A stretch of 64,000 bases of DNA from Icerya purchasi (GCA_039619475.1 CM077115.1:552814826-552878825); one strand, 5' to 3'. Shown: positions 1 to 12,073, counted from the first letter of the stretch. The notes: generated by a model not told the origin, from the sequence alone. A program made the numbers and translations.

Positions 1-2965
1 ATTATTTTTTTTGAAAGGATTTCAAAGTTCCGGAAAATTCCCTCTCAAAACCACTTTAGCATACTCCAAGGGCCTGGCGAAGTAATTTATGAAAAGTCCC
101 TGGGGTGTTTTTATGAAAAGAAAATATGATGTAGTGAGTACATCCTTATTCGTTGTTTGCAGCAAGTCGCGCTAGTTTTTTTTTTTTAATATAAAATAAT
201 AATATTTTATATATTTTCTTTTGGGGCGCCAGCGGCTTTGACCCGACAACTACAGAAATTATAATTTAATTGTATATAATAGTTTTTTTTTTTTTTTTTT
301 TTTTTGGGTTAATTTTGAAGCACTTAGTTTTTAAGTTTTTTCCTTTGTCGGATCATGGGATTAACGCAGTTTAAGTTTTGGAAAACTAGGGGAGCTGCAG
401 TCGGTTCTTTTTTCCTCCTTTAATATTCTTGACCACGGTTTTCCCATTTTTTTTATTTAACTTTTTTTTTTTTTATTCTTTCTTATCCATTTACTCCTGC
501 ATTTTTTTAAAATCCCTTTTTTTCACTCGGTATTTTTTCTTCCCCTATTTTATATTAAGAAATTCTTTTTCTACAACTCTGTCTGGTTACGATTGATTTT
601 TTTTTTTCCCAATTTAAATCGGGTGGCACGGCTATCGAGAGAGGGGAAATTGTGTAATGAAGTTTTTGAAATTATTCGGTGTACACCACATCTGACCGTG
701 CGAGATTGATTGATAAGAATTTATAATTGAAACGGTTGTGTTGTGTTAATTTTTTTTTTTTTTTTTGCGTGTGCGAATATTCGTAATAGGCAGAAGACGG
801 ACTGGAGGCAGAACAGCGATATCCTTTTGGAGACAATGTGACGCACAAAGTTCCTATTTAAATCTGTAGGGGCATTTACATTTTTTCTTTATATACATAT
901 TAGCATGGTTTTTATTGTTATTAATGATATAGTGCAGAATCGTACAACAAACGGACACCTCTTCTTCCTATTTCTCGAATTTCCTTTCATTCATTCTCTC
1001 GAGCTTTCACATTTTTTTTTACACAATGTGTTATGCCTTCCCCTAATGTATACTTTTTTAAGTAACCTTCTTTCGTTTTTTTTTTAGGGGAGAGGGGCAA
1101 ATAGATGAGACGGTTCTTGAAAAATATATTATTCAAAAACATGAAAGATTAAACATTTGCAGAAAATATTCCTTTTTTAATTTATTAAAATGTAGTATAG
1201 AAATAATACTGTTTGTCGATGCACGTGACGACAACATTTCAAAACTTTATAACAGATTAAAATTTTTTTTAAATAGAAATAATGAAAAGAGACGTTTTTT
1301 GCGTCTATACTTATTAAGCCGAACATGCGCGTTGTCTGAAATTGTTTTTTTCTATCATTTATATTTTAAGGAAATTTTGAATTCTCATGATATTAATTTT
1401 TTTTTATCATAAAAAAAAAAATAAAAATAAATAAATTGAATGTGTGTATATTATTAATTAATTATTTCGACTGTATTTTCCGGTAACTTATGTGTATATG
1501 TAAACTGGTTAAAGTGTATATTTTCGAATCGGATCTATAACGTAAATACCAACCTCGTAGTTAAAGCTTTAGTTGAAGAACTAACAGAAGTATGTAATAC
1601 CCTATTAATAATACGAAAAACCGTATCCGACAAGTTCTTCGTTCGAGACATCATTCTACCTTTGTGAAATATAGTTCTTTATTTTTGCTGCTCTTAAATT
1701 TTAGAAATTCATTTTAAAACTTTAGCGACAATGATGCTCTATATGTTTTAAAATGTCACATACACTTGATATAAAACTCCGCGTTAACTTGCTTTTAGGT
1801 CCGAATTTTACTTGGTTCTAAATTCTTTTTAACTCAGTCATTCAGTTATTTTGTGGTCTAATGGGATTCGTGCTTTCTTCGCTTTACCTTCTCATAATTA
1901 TTATTTTAAATTGAGTCTCCTGTTTTATTTTTCCTACTGAATCTATAGCCACTTTTTATGTTGTTATTTTTGGTTTTTCTTTCTTCCCTTCTGATAAATT
2001 TCGTTTAATTTCCGAAAGGGTCCTACAAGCGATTTCTTGCCTTTTATTCTTTTTGTTCCCGAGCCGATTCATGATTTATCGCTGTTCTGTTCCATTCAAA
2101 TAGATATCTTTATTCTGATATTTCGGTCATGTCGGAAATGAAGTAAATCAAATGGCTGTAATTTAATCGGGGGGGGGGCTTCATTTCTTCCAAAATTTTC
2201 TATTTATTTATTGTTTTTTTGTTTCTAGGCGCATCAATTATGAACATTAACTCAGCGCCAGTGAAATGTTTGAAAGTGTTAATGCGCAGCAAAGGGATGT
2301 CATATCCGAACGAAACATAATTAACTAATCAATTACGTCACGGTAGCTGGCTAATTAACTGTCCGAATATTTTCAAACCTTTCGTAATGATATTTATTTG
2401 CTACCCTTAGCTTTAGAGGTTTCCTTTCCTCTTTGCCGTCGTTACTTCATCCTTGTCTCCACCCGTTTCTTTATTTCCCCTGCCTGCATTCTTTCCACGG
2501 TGCCTTCTTCATTCCTACGATTCTTTTTATCCGTATGAAGTCACTTCTTTGAAAATGCTCTTATCTATCCTCCGAGCGTTTCCCCTCTCCTTTATTCTTA
2601 GCTTTCCGACGCTTATTCTCGATTATGTTTTTTTGTTTACTTTCTCTGTAGCAAATTTTTGATTTGCTCTGTAACAAATTACATGTTAATATCTGTTACT
2701 GGTTTAATTTCCACATACTTCTAAATTGATCATGATACGGCGGTGCTCTGGTTTTAGTGTACCCGGTAAAACAAAACGAAAAACAACAAAAGTTAGATTA
2801 ATTGTGCAGTTAAATCTTCTTCGTATAATCAAACGACAGGAGCGAACATTCTTATAATTTTCGTCTTTTTAATCGCACGGATCATCTATGATTTTAGTCA
2901 AGTTTTGTTTTTAGGTATTGGCAACTCGCGGATTTTAGGGTCCCGTTAATAGCAAGCACGTTGAA
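1..2965. other. AT-rich non-coding DNA, no gene recognised
   Basis: Many poly-T and poly-A runs and short chance open frames without domain-like composition. No tRNA, exon with convincing splice sites, or protein similarity was seen. A 27-bp stretch at 223-249 recurs in similar form at 52974-53001 and is listed separately. Confidence 0.6.
223..249 (+). repeat. short dispersed repeat, copy 1
   Basis: A GC-rich stretch (core CCAGCGGCTTTGACCC) in very AT-rich surroundings. A near-identical core (CCAGCGGCCTTGACCC) occurs at 52974-53001 on the same strand, and both lie just after a T-rich run. This suggests a conserved end of a dispersed element whose identity I do not recognise. Confidence 0.5.
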
Positions 2966-3302
2966 TTAAGGGGTAATATCACCTTGCGCTCACAACATTT
3001 CGGGTGATTTTCTGAGACTCATCACAAACGATAGAAAAGAGATAGAGATATGAGGTTTTATGCTGATGAAAGTAGTAGTCTAAAAGATAATATATAAAAA
3101 AATACCATTATTTTATATTAAAAAAAAAAAAGAAGGAAGTAGTAGTCTTTAACTACAACAAACAAGTTTTACTTTAATTTGTACAATACAAAATCAAAAA
3201 AAAATCAAAAAAAATCGGTCGGTCTATACGTACTGCTGCAGGTCACAATTTTTAATCTGGAACAAAAAACCAAAAAGTTTCTTAAAATATAGCTCAAAAT
3301 GA

Positions 3303-3441
3303 AGTGAACATCGTAGGATTTTTTCGAAAAAATGAGGAGGGCGGTGATTTGATTTTTTTTTCCCTCGAAAAAATCGGTCGAAAATCGCTTATAAAATCGG
3401 TAAAAATCAATTTAACAAAAAAAAATCCTACGATGTTCACT
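3303..3441. repeat. 22-bp perfect inverted repeat (hairpin)
   Basis: The arms 3303-3324 and 3420-3441 are reverse complements (core GTGAACATCGTAGGATTTTT) separated by 95 bp of A/T-rich sequence. It sits inside the TTAA-bounded element and may be the ends of a smaller nested element or a structural hairpin. Confidence 0.7.
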
Positions 3442-3639
3442 AGAAAATCATATTTTTAAGTTGCAGATAAAATTTGAAGTCAATCGGATAAAAATTGAAG
3501 GGGAGCTATTGGTACGCCCAGTTTGAAAAACACAGTTTCCACATATTGCTGTTTAAAGTTTTGAGTAGTAGAATTTTGTTGAAATTTTCATTCTACCTCT
3601 AATCCGCTATGCCTGCTCCATTTAATTAGCCTTCTAATT

Positions 3640-4005
3640 TTTGAGGTTTTCCTCCTCCTCAACCTTCCTTGTCGAAATTACGTCCCTGCGGACAGTTCTT
3701 TTTTTGGCGAGCGTCAGAGCACCAATACAAAGGCGAAGACAAGAGTTTTGGATGCGATCAAGTTTGGTGAGGAGGGATTTGGGAGCACTGGCATAAAGAA
3801 CAGAACAATATAGTGAAATTTAGATAGAATATTGTGAATCTATAAAGTATGAGGAGAATATACGGATCGTCACCCCATTTCCGGGGGGGGACAACGTTTT
3901 TAGGAAATTTAATCTCTTTATAGCCGATGTACATAGATAGTTGATATGATCGGAAAAAGATAAGCCGGAAGTTGAGAAGTGTCGGTATAATTCATATAAA
4001 GAAGA
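3640..4005 (-). mobile_element. LINE reverse transcriptase C-terminal fragment (Jockey/RTE-like)
   Basis: Read on the reverse strand, the segment encodes two recognisable pieces of a non-LTR ORF2 thumb/connection region. One contains SDHINYLCTSAIKRLNFLK. The other has YCSVLYASAPKSLL followed by KLDRIQNSCLRLCIGAL. These match the usual 'HI..L...A..RLN.LK' and 'DYGS.VYGSA...L..LD.IQN..LR...GA' patterns of Jockey-group elements. The two pieces lie in different frames with stops between them, so it is a dead fragment. Confidence 0.65.
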
Positions 4006-4228
4006 ATAAAGACCTCAAACACATGCATCCGCGCACATTTGAAAAACCGCTAATTTTGCTTCACGACTATGTTCGGAAAAACGACTTTTTGACCCACTTA
4101 TAAGTCCCCCCCCCCGCATAATCAATTTTTTACATCATTCCTAGATACATTGGGAAGTGTTTAAGCCAATAAAAAAATAAATAAAAATAAAACGTAAAAA
4201 AAAATTACAAGGTGATATTATCTCTTAA

Positions 4229-7074
4229 TGGGAATAAAACGGTTTGTACATTTTCCTTTTCCTCTGGCGCCGTTTAGTGTGTTGAGGTATGGGAGCGGCG
4301 AGAAAATTTTGAAAATCGATATGTAGTTAATTGTACAGTAACGCAGTGCATTTAAACAACTAAAAGAATTTATACTTTCACAAGTATAGAATGGATTTTT
4401 TCAGGATAGTTGGACATTAACGAAAGTTTTTGTATGGCGATGCCGTTTTGTCTCTGTGTAGACATGTTCCCACGGATTTTTTTCATTTACCTTTATTTTC
4501 GTTCGAACTGCTTTATATAATTAAAGAAAAAAGGGGAAAAAAACAATTTTTAGCGCGCGCGCAATATAGTGACATTAACATTTTACAAACATAAAGGCAC
4601 TCTGGCTTTAAATATTAAAACATACTTGTAGATACCGATAAATAAATAGGCAGCAGAGGTATATACGTTTCTTTAAGACGCTTTCATGTTGGCACATGTA
4701 TTCACCGAAAATATGAGTAATGAAAATGTGTATTATTTCAAAACTGTCCTCCAATAGTAATTGTGGTACTATTTAAAAAAAAAAAAAAAAAAAAAAAAGA
4801 AAAAAGATTTATTCTGCCGAATACTTTTAACTTCTCTATTCTCGCTATGAAATACGTAGCGGAGCATCACTGAATTTTTTTAAACGCAATTTGCTAGTTT
4901 TAAACTATTTCAAAGAGAGAAATTAGCAAATCGCATTAGTCTTGGCAGATGATGTACAATAAAACAACTCTGCCTACGTCTAGTCTTTAAAGCACCTAGG
5001 CAACAACTTTTCTCAAACAATAGGTATTCATCAGTATTTTTCGTCGCAACTAATCTTCACATGAATAAAATTACAGTCAATTCTCTTCCTCTCTTTATCC
5101 CCGATGAAGAAGATATATTACTAGAACTATTACTGGACCTTTTCTGAATAGTCTTTGTCATATTATAATTAAGCGAATAAGGCGATCTCGCATTACCAGT
5201 GTTCAACAGAATATTTTTTTGCACTCTCTCTCTCGGTAAGTCTAAATGACATTCTAACTGCGAGGAGTGTACTAATTAACTACAATAAGAGTGTATCGAT
5301 ATTATTAAAATAGTAAAATGAATGTAACGTAGTATATTCCGTTGTTGACTTGTAACCTTCTGCCCCCCCCCCCAGAGCGGTAAAATCCAGAACTACCTTT
5401 CCCCCTTTCTTTCACGATGCTTACGCTACTACCTTAACTAATACCATTCTGGGCGAATGCGCTTTAAAAGAGACGTCAAGTATATAGTTAATCCCATTTC
5501 TTTGCCACCGAAATTAAATTTGATAATTTTCCGTTCAAAATATCGCACGTTGCAGTTGCGTAAAAAAGTAAAGTGATTTTGTGCCGTAGACTACTCTTAG
5601 AAACGTGTACATCATGGATTGTGTAATTACGCTTTCCATAATTTACTAAGCTTAATGGATTTTAAGAGAATATTGGCGGGACCAGTTATGTTCTTACCAT
5701 CCCCGCTTTTGATTTTTCGCAGATAACTTCTCTGGTATAAGTAATATTTGATTTTCGATTAGGTATATACTGGGTAGTGAGTTTTGAGTATTAGAAAACT
5801 ACCAAAACCCCGTGCCCCTCTTCTGATTTTATAGCCAAGCATCTTAGCTACTTGTATTCCCTGTGCAAAATGCCATGTTATGTCATTAACATAAATATAG
5901 ATATATATATACGTATGTATGTAAGCGTGTTTTTTTTTTGTTTCGTTTATAAATAATTTCGAAAGGTGATGTGGATTTGAATCTTCAGATAATATCCTGG
6001 TGACAAGCGATCGAGGATTCGTAGATTTTAAGGAACCTATTTCGGAGTGTTCTTTATTTTCTGAATATGATGAAATTAAATAGATGTAACATTTTTAATT
6101 AAGATCTTTTTTAAAGCCCATTTACTAGACTCACACTTACCAACATTTTTATTAACGTAATGAGCGAAAAATTTGTAAGACCGATGCAGGTTGATTACTT
6201 AACATCCGTAAAACTTTTTAAAACTAAATTATAAATTTTTGAAGTGAAAATTACTGATTCAGATTTAGTCTAATAATATTGCAACTGGTGGGTGATTTTT
6301 AATTTTTTTTCTCTATTTTCTGATTTTCGGAAAGCTACTAACGGGGTGCAAAAGACGTTGCTTAAGTGATGAATTGTGTACTGATGTTTTTTTTTTTCAT
6401 ATTTGCATCGAGAAATTTCTCTTCAGATGTTTTATCCATGTATTGCAGAATTCGATAAATCATCAGATTTTGAAAAGTTATTTAAAATGACGTAATGTAT
6501 TAAAATTTTATTTTTCATCGTTTCTTATCACATCGGCCATTGTCTGCTTACGGAAGGTTAGATGAATTTCTGTGAGAAAGTTACAATTTTTAGGAGTCTG
6601 TTTATTTTTTGAGTGCCATTCAGCTGACATTTATAAGGAAGATTGTTTATGGCGGGTGAAATTGACGTTTGCTGGATTTTTAACAAAAATAGTACAGAAA
6701 TGGAACGTTTTACACCTTTTATTTATTTATTTATTTATTAATTTTTTGTCCTATTCTTTTAGTTTTAATGTTCGCTTTCGTTCATCGATTCGCGATGACT
6801 TGTCAGCGTAGGTAACTTGGTCTGTCTGTCCTCGGAGCCGGGCTTTTAAACTCCGCTAATAAATGGTAACAACTTATATTATTTTGCTCCTTTACTTTTT
6901 CCCGTTTCATCTATAATTCAAAATGTTTCTAGAATAAAGCGAAATCCAGGTCTTTAAACTGCAAACTAGCGCGCACGTGTGGAAAATAAAATTTCTGCTG
7001 AGTTATTTATTACTTTAGGTCGATACTAAGAAATGAAAATACGGAAGAGAAAGATATTTTGAACATGAGCATCT
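4229..7074. other. AT-rich non-coding DNA, nothing recognised
   Basis: Only homopolymer runs (for example an A-run near 4770-4798 and a C-run near 5363-5373) and short low-complexity open frames. No convincing gene or mobile-element remnant was seen. Confidence 0.5.
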
Positions 7075-7194
<120 letters not shown>

Positions 7195-7403
7195 GAGGTA
7201 AAAGGACAGTTCACGGCCAAAGGATGCCGCCAGCACCCATAGCACCCAGGAGTCATTCCCAGAGGCGAAATTTCACCTTAATGCCTTGATTAATTCAGAA
7301 AATTAACCTAATTAATAGTATCAGAGGTCAAAAACTAACCCGAATACCCCGATTATTGCAGAAAATTCACCCAATTAAGGGTCCCAAGCACCCTTATGTC
7401 CCT

Positions 7404-7546
7404 AATTAATTATGCAATCAATTTAATCGTTGAATTATTAATTATGCAATCAATTTAATCGTTGAATTATTAATTACGCAATCAATTTAATCGTTGAATT
7501 ATTAAATTATGCATTCAATTTAATCGTAGAATTATTAATTATGTGT
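7404..7546 (+). repeat. subterminal 32-bp tandem repeat, left tip
   Basis: About four units of a 32-33-bp repeat with core GCAATCAATTTAATCGTTGA, about 215 bp inside the element tip. The fourth unit is diverged (GCATTCAATTTAATCGTAGA). A mirrored array is at the other tip. Subterminal repeats can be transposase or replication-protein binding sites; that role is inferred. Confidence 0.8.
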
Positions 7547-8299
7547 GAATATAAGCTCAAAGGATGTTGCCACCGTTGATTAAGACCTTCCAGAACCGTT
7601 TCCGGAGCGTCTCGGACCGCGGAACCGCATTCCATTTGATTGTCGATCCCTTAATTAATACACACACATGCAAATGTACGTGTATATACGTCTGCACACA
7701 CATGTAAAAATCACCATCATCATCACCATCGCGGTAAATTCGTACGCGTGCCATCGCAAGTGACCTTGTACCTGTCAATCAATTGGTCGATGCATGCCTT
7801 TGCTTGTACGTAAATTACCGTTATTCGGTAGCAACTAGTTTTGGAGGATTACACACACAATGATATATATACGGTTACGAGCGTCTGTACACATATGTAA
7901 AATTAGTTATTATCATTATTGAATTTGTTGTTATCAATATTATCAGTGGTCAGTCTGCAGGAATCGCGGTAAAATACAGGTTTTCGCCGTTCCGGTATTT
8001 CTAGGAATCGCGAAGATTTTCGTTCGGTCAGTTGCGTAAAACTTTTCTTTGTCCGATACATTATGTACGGGGGGGTAAGTCTCTATCTCACACATCGCAA
8101 AAGTGAAAATGCTTCTCTCATAACGCTACATGCAAATGCTAACGCAACCGTTGAAACAGGATCTTAACGTTCTTATACTTTCTATTTCAGTCTATGCCTT
8201 TCATAGAACCACGCCTTACATGTACACACTAACACAAAAACACACTCATACTCAAAAGTCCTTGACTACTTTATCCATATACACATATGTAATCAAGTT

Positions 8300-8420
8300 C
8301 TTTCGATGGAACAACATTTTTTTCTGACGTAACATTACCACCGCCACACCCGATTTAGAGATAGTCAACGAGGTAGATCGTTGAATGGATTTATTCAATC
8401 GCTCAATATTAATTTCTCAT
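8300..8420 (+). promoter_or_regulatory. upstream module of gene A, left arm
   Basis: Contains TTTCTGACGTAACATT (TGACGTAA at 8325-8332) and GAT-rich sequence that aligns with blocks upstream of gene B (10741-10830) and gene C (right arm, 19495-19565). TGACGTAA resembles a CRE/bZIP site. A TATA-like TTTATAAAA lies at 8485-8493, about 20 bp before the gene A start. Promoter function is inferred from position and conservation. The antisense strand is also open, so part may be coding. Confidence 0.45.
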
Positions 8421-8513
8421 CAAACGCATATACATTCTCCGAGCAGTGTTCATCACGCGTTTTTAAGTTTTTAATTTTTTCGTCTTTATAAAAATTATTT
8501 CATCATAATCATC

Positions 8514-9341
8514 ATGAATACCGATACTGTTACCGCGAAAAATTCGAAACCTGTAAATACGGCAGAATTTATTCAACATTTTTTCACATATGATAATGAC
8601 GATGTTGCGCAGAGTGGTTTTCCAGATACACATATGCCACCCCCACCACCACCACCAACAATATCACAAAACCCAGAAAATTCACAAGAGGCAGAAAATT
8701 CATCACATACTCAATTCTCGCAATATTTACATTCGCCACCGTTAACGCAAATTCCGCTACCACCACCATCTGAAGATGTTAGTCCGTCAAAGGTCGAACT
8801 TCCGAGAGAAATAATCAATCGACGTGCTGTAATCTACGTAAAAGATATGAACGATACGGAAAATAAAAATAGTTTTCTGTTTGCCATTCTGGCGAAGTTT
8901 ACGAAAAATCCGTTCTCGATGTGGCAATATAATTTATTACAGAATGTGTACGATTTCAACTTCATACGATTACCGGTACGTTCATTAGCAGATATTGAAA
9001 CCTTCGAACGAACGAATGGTGTATCTATTAACTTATACAAATTAATAGAAACCGATGGTGCCGATGCTGAAACGTGCAAGTATAAAATTAAAGTCGTTTA
9101 TGCATTCCGAAAAAACCATAGTATTTTAAATCATCGTAATCATACAAATATGTTGTACTGGGGTTCGAATGGTAATTTCCAGTTTGCATGGATTAAAAAA
9201 TTTAGTCAACTCATACGAATTCAATCGCCGAATGTTAAATTCTCATGCTGGGGATGTCTGGATTCAATGAAAGACGAATTCGAACATAACAACAATCATC
9301 GTTGCGACGCGATCAGTTGGCGTAACATGCATTTTATGTAA
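8514..9341 (+). CDS. gene A: polymerase-B N-terminal-domain-like protein (275 aa), left arm
   Basis: Intronless. Residues 1-30 share an AEFIQ-x-x-F motif with gene B. Residues 41-95 are a proline/serine-rich linker with a run of seven prolines. Residues about 105-264 resemble the region before the exonuclease domain in Polinton/adintovirus polymerase B: NSFLFAILAKF (119-129), FNFIRLPV (149-156), IETFERTNGVSINLYKL (161-177), and a Cys/His cluster C245-x2-C248...H258, H262, C264. No polymerase or exonuclease catalytic motif is present, so it is a stand-alone accessory domain, perhaps DNA-binding or protein-binding. AATAAA follows within 20 bp of the stop. An identical copy lies in the right arm. 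The domain match is by pattern recognition and the function is unknown. Confidence 0.75.
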   Translation: MNTDTVTAKNSKPVNTAEFIQHFFTYDNDDVAQSGFPDTHMPPPPPPPTISQNPENSQEAENSSHTQFSQYLHSPPLTQIPLPPPSEDVSPSKVELPREIINRRAVIYVKDMNDTENKNSFLFAILAKFTKNPFSMWQYNLLQNVYDFNFIRLPVRSLADIETFERTNGVSINLYKLIETDGADAETCKYKIKVVYAFRKNHSILNHRNHTNMLYWGSNGNFQFAWIKKFSQLIRIQSPNVKFSCWGCLDSMKDEFEHNNNHRCDAISWRNMHFM

Positions 9342-9625
9342 ACTATTAAAAAAATAAAGAAGTACATTTTTTTCTTTTTCACATATTTTTTTATTTTTCA
9401 AAAAACTTTTACAATGTTTTCTTTCGAAATATATAACGCATGTAAACTTTATTACAATATAATATATAATAATAAATAGTTTCATATATTTACATTTCTT
9501 ATTTCATAAACTTAAAATTATTTTAAAATTTTCGATTTTACTATAGTTGATAATATGTTTCCAACTCCAGTCTGTATTAAAGCCTCTTGATCCTTACGTT
9601 GAATAGTTGAGTCAATATCATGTAT

Positions 9626-9898
9626 CTAAGTATATTTATTATTTTTTCTCACTTACGATTACTTTTCCATTCGTAAGTATTTATGTATGTTTTCCCCAGT
9701 TCTAAAAAATAAATCTATCGATTTCTCGCCCCTCAATGAATGCCCACGCATCATTCTCGCGCATGTGTCATTCATTAGTGTTACCACTTTTTTTTCAAAA
9801 TTAGTCCAAGTATATTTTATTATTTTTCTCATTACGATTATTTTCAGTCCGTAAGTATTTCTGTATGTTTTCCGAGGTTTTAAAAATTAATCCGAACA
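9626..9898 (+). repeat. two diverged direct repeats downstream of gene A, left arm
   Basis: Segments at about 9626-9720 and 9808-9898 share AAGTATATTT, ACGATTA, GTAAGTATTT and TGTATGTTTTCC in the same order, about 180 bp apart. A third weaker copy may lie near 10075. They mirror in the right arm at about 25891-26163. No function is visible. Confidence 0.55.
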
Positions 9899-10740
9899 GA
9901 CATTCAGACTGTTGTGAAAGCATACTATCTTTCAACCGCACAGATTCTACATTATACGTTACTCTATTACGAGTTCTTCAAAAAATTGATTCGAATGTGT
10001 TTTTCATTTTTTTTTTTTTTTCAATCCTAAAAATTCATTCTTTCTACCCCCGCCCCCTCACATCTAAAATTGCTTATCTTTCGTAATCTTTATTTATTTT
10101 ATCGATTCTAAAAATTAATCAATGGTTCACTCGAAAGCGTACCGCACATTCCCACACACTTATCTTCTATCACGAATTTCCCTATTGATCATGAACATTT
10201 TTTCAACGTTAGACACAATAGCATATCACATTGGTCTCGCATACACACCACATGCAGTTCTATATGTCTAATTTTTATTAACGATCTTTATTTTTTTTTG
10301 TACTGGTATTACTTTTTCCTACACAGTCATGTCATCATATACACTTAACATTGTCAAAAATAATTTTAACCTTTCGAGAAAGAAAAATCTCCGATCAATA
10401 AAAAATATTTATTAACATCACAATTATTTTTAATATTATTCGTTTCGCTATAAACATAATTTTTTTATTTAATAAACTCATCCGCATCATCAATCGTTTC
10501 AAGACATTATTGTTTCGAACGTCAATACATGTTTTCCAAGAATCGATAACCTCTGCAGGTATATATCTCGTCATCGCAACAACCTTTACCTGCATGACTC
10601 GCATACCTTCAAGACCACTTGTACATTGCTCGCACGCTATTTCCCATTATTCGGTACAAGAATATTTTTCACACTCCCTCACATATGCGTATACACTCAA
10701 AGTCCTCGATTACTTTGTTTGTATACAAATATATTCAGCT

Positions 10741-10830
10741 TTCTCCGACGGAACAACGTTTTTCTGACGTAACATTTCCACTGCCACAACCGATTCAAAG
10801 GTAGCTAATGAGATAGACTATCGAACGGAA
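10741..10830 (+). promoter_or_regulatory. upstream module of gene B, left arm
   Basis: TTTTTCTGACGTAACATTTC with TGACGTAA at 10765-10772, followed by a block (CCGATTCAAAGGTAG) matching the gene A and gene C upstream modules. It lies about 285 bp before the gene B start, further than in A or C. On the opposite strand the block is an open frame with a pattern like ATFE...EMLRQKN...PSEK, also seen upstream of C. Confidence 0.45.
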
Positions 10831-11053
10831 TCATTCAAGCGGTCAGTATTAGTTTTATGATAAGCATGTATATTTTGTCGAATCTGTGTTCACGCATTAT
10901 TAAAAAATTTACGTCAACGTTAAAGAAAATAATTTCCTATGTTTTTTCTCTTTTTTTCTCTATCATTTATTTTTGTCTTTTATCTTTCCTTTTTCTCTTT
11001 CTTTTCCTCTGTATTTTTTTTAGTGAAAAGTTTGAAATACATATTATTCAATC

Positions 11054-12073
11054 ATGAACGCTAATATAGTTAACATAAGCAGCAACTCAAAATCAATTAA
11101 AGACGCCGAATTTATTCAGAATTTATTTGCGAGTGATAGCGACTCGCATACGTCTTCGTCACTTCAATTACCGCAATCAGATGGTGGTTATTCTTCAACA
11201 GAATCAACATCTTCTACACATAAAATCGTTGGTCCAGTATTATGGTCAGATCAGATGGATATAGCGGAATATTTTGTAGATTTCAGCTTCCATAAGGATT
11301 CTGATTATGGTTTTCTAGTAACCGAACTAGCGATGATTGATATGTATGGTGGGAGGTGTTTACATACGCTATACAAGCCAAGCAGAGCATGGTCTGCATC
11401 AAAAATGCCTCATTTACAATGCTCTTCCGTGAGTCATTACTTGAAAACCCCCTCATTATTTCCCTGTCGGGAAGAAATATTCATGGCACGTGATGTATTC
11501 ACAATACTGTCTGAAAAACCGAAGGTTCGCGTATATATTTTAACCACTTATGCAAAACTTATATTATGGGAACTTAACGAAAAGTCTGAATTGTTGCGTG
11601 ACTTGGACTACGAACTCGTTAATATGGAGAAAGTCTTTCGAGTACCTAGTATTGATGATTTATATCAAGAATACTCTGGTATAAGCAATCTGGTAACTTG
11701 TAAGCACCATTATGAGAATGATATTTTTCATTGTGCGATGAAAAATGTTATGGTGATGAGGACATGGCACGATCACGTTATCCGTCCGCTGAAGCTTATG
11801 AACAATCTCAATATAAATGATTTAAGCCAGTTATTCATTACAGCCACCAAAGAAATGATAATTACATTATTTCCAAGTTGCATCGGGGACATTTATATAT
11901 TTTTACCGGACAGATTAAAACAGGATGATACGATAAAATCATTTTTACCATGCTACGATCACGAACATGATAAAGAATATTATATCGACGGTGATACATT
12001 ACACAGGAGTACTCGAAATTGTGTCAAAGTAAAAGATTGCGACGACTGTCAACATTCAATTCATACGGATTAA
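11054..12073 (+). CDS. gene B: exonuclease-like fusion protein (339 aa), left arm
   Basis: Intronless. Residues 1-35 are related to the gene A N-terminus (KDAEFIQNLF against NTAEFIQHFF); 36-60 are a Ser/Thr-rich linker. From about 68 it is co-linear with gene C: VDFSF (75-79), ELAMID (91-96), LYKPS (106-110), VPSIDDLY (197-204), CKHH...IFHCAMKNVMVM (216-235), FLPC (297-300) and a C-terminal DCDDCQH (329-334). The D...ELA...H-C-x-x-x-N-V layout resembles DEDD-type 3'-5' exonucleases of the RNase H fold. The canonical DxE appears as D76-F-S, so catalysis is uncertain. The downstream DNA retains a decayed gene A tail. An identical copy lies in the right arm. Confidence 0.7.
   Translation: MNANIVNISSNSKSIKDAEFIQNLFASDSDSHTSSSLQLPQSDGGYSSTESTSSTHKIVGPVLWSDQMDIAEYFVDFSFHKDSDYGFLVTELAMIDMYGGRCLHTLYKPSRAWSASKMPHLQCSSVSHYLKTPSLFPCREEIFMARDVFTILSEKPKVRVYILTTYAKLILWELNEKSELLRDLDYELVNMEKVFRVPSIDDLYQEYSGISNLVTCKHHYENDIFHCAMKNVMVMRTWHDHVIRPLKLMNNLNINDLSQLFITATKEMIITLFPSCIGDIYIFLPDRLKQDDTIKSFLPCYDHEHDKEYYIDGDTLHRSTRNCVKVKDCDDCQHSIHTD

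Larger units (their letters stand above)
2966..4228. mobile_element. TTAA-bounded element with short terminal inverted repeats
   Basis: The left end reads TTAA then GGGGTAATATCACCTTG (2966-2986). The right end reads CAAGGTGATATTATCTC then TTAA (4208-4228), so the ends are imperfect inverted repeats flanked by TTAA. TTAA target duplications are known for piggyBac and some other cut-and-paste families. The interior has no transposase frame but contains a hairpin (3303-3441) and a reverse-strand LINE fragment, so it is non-autonomous or a composite remnant. The family assignment is open. Confidence 0.5.
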
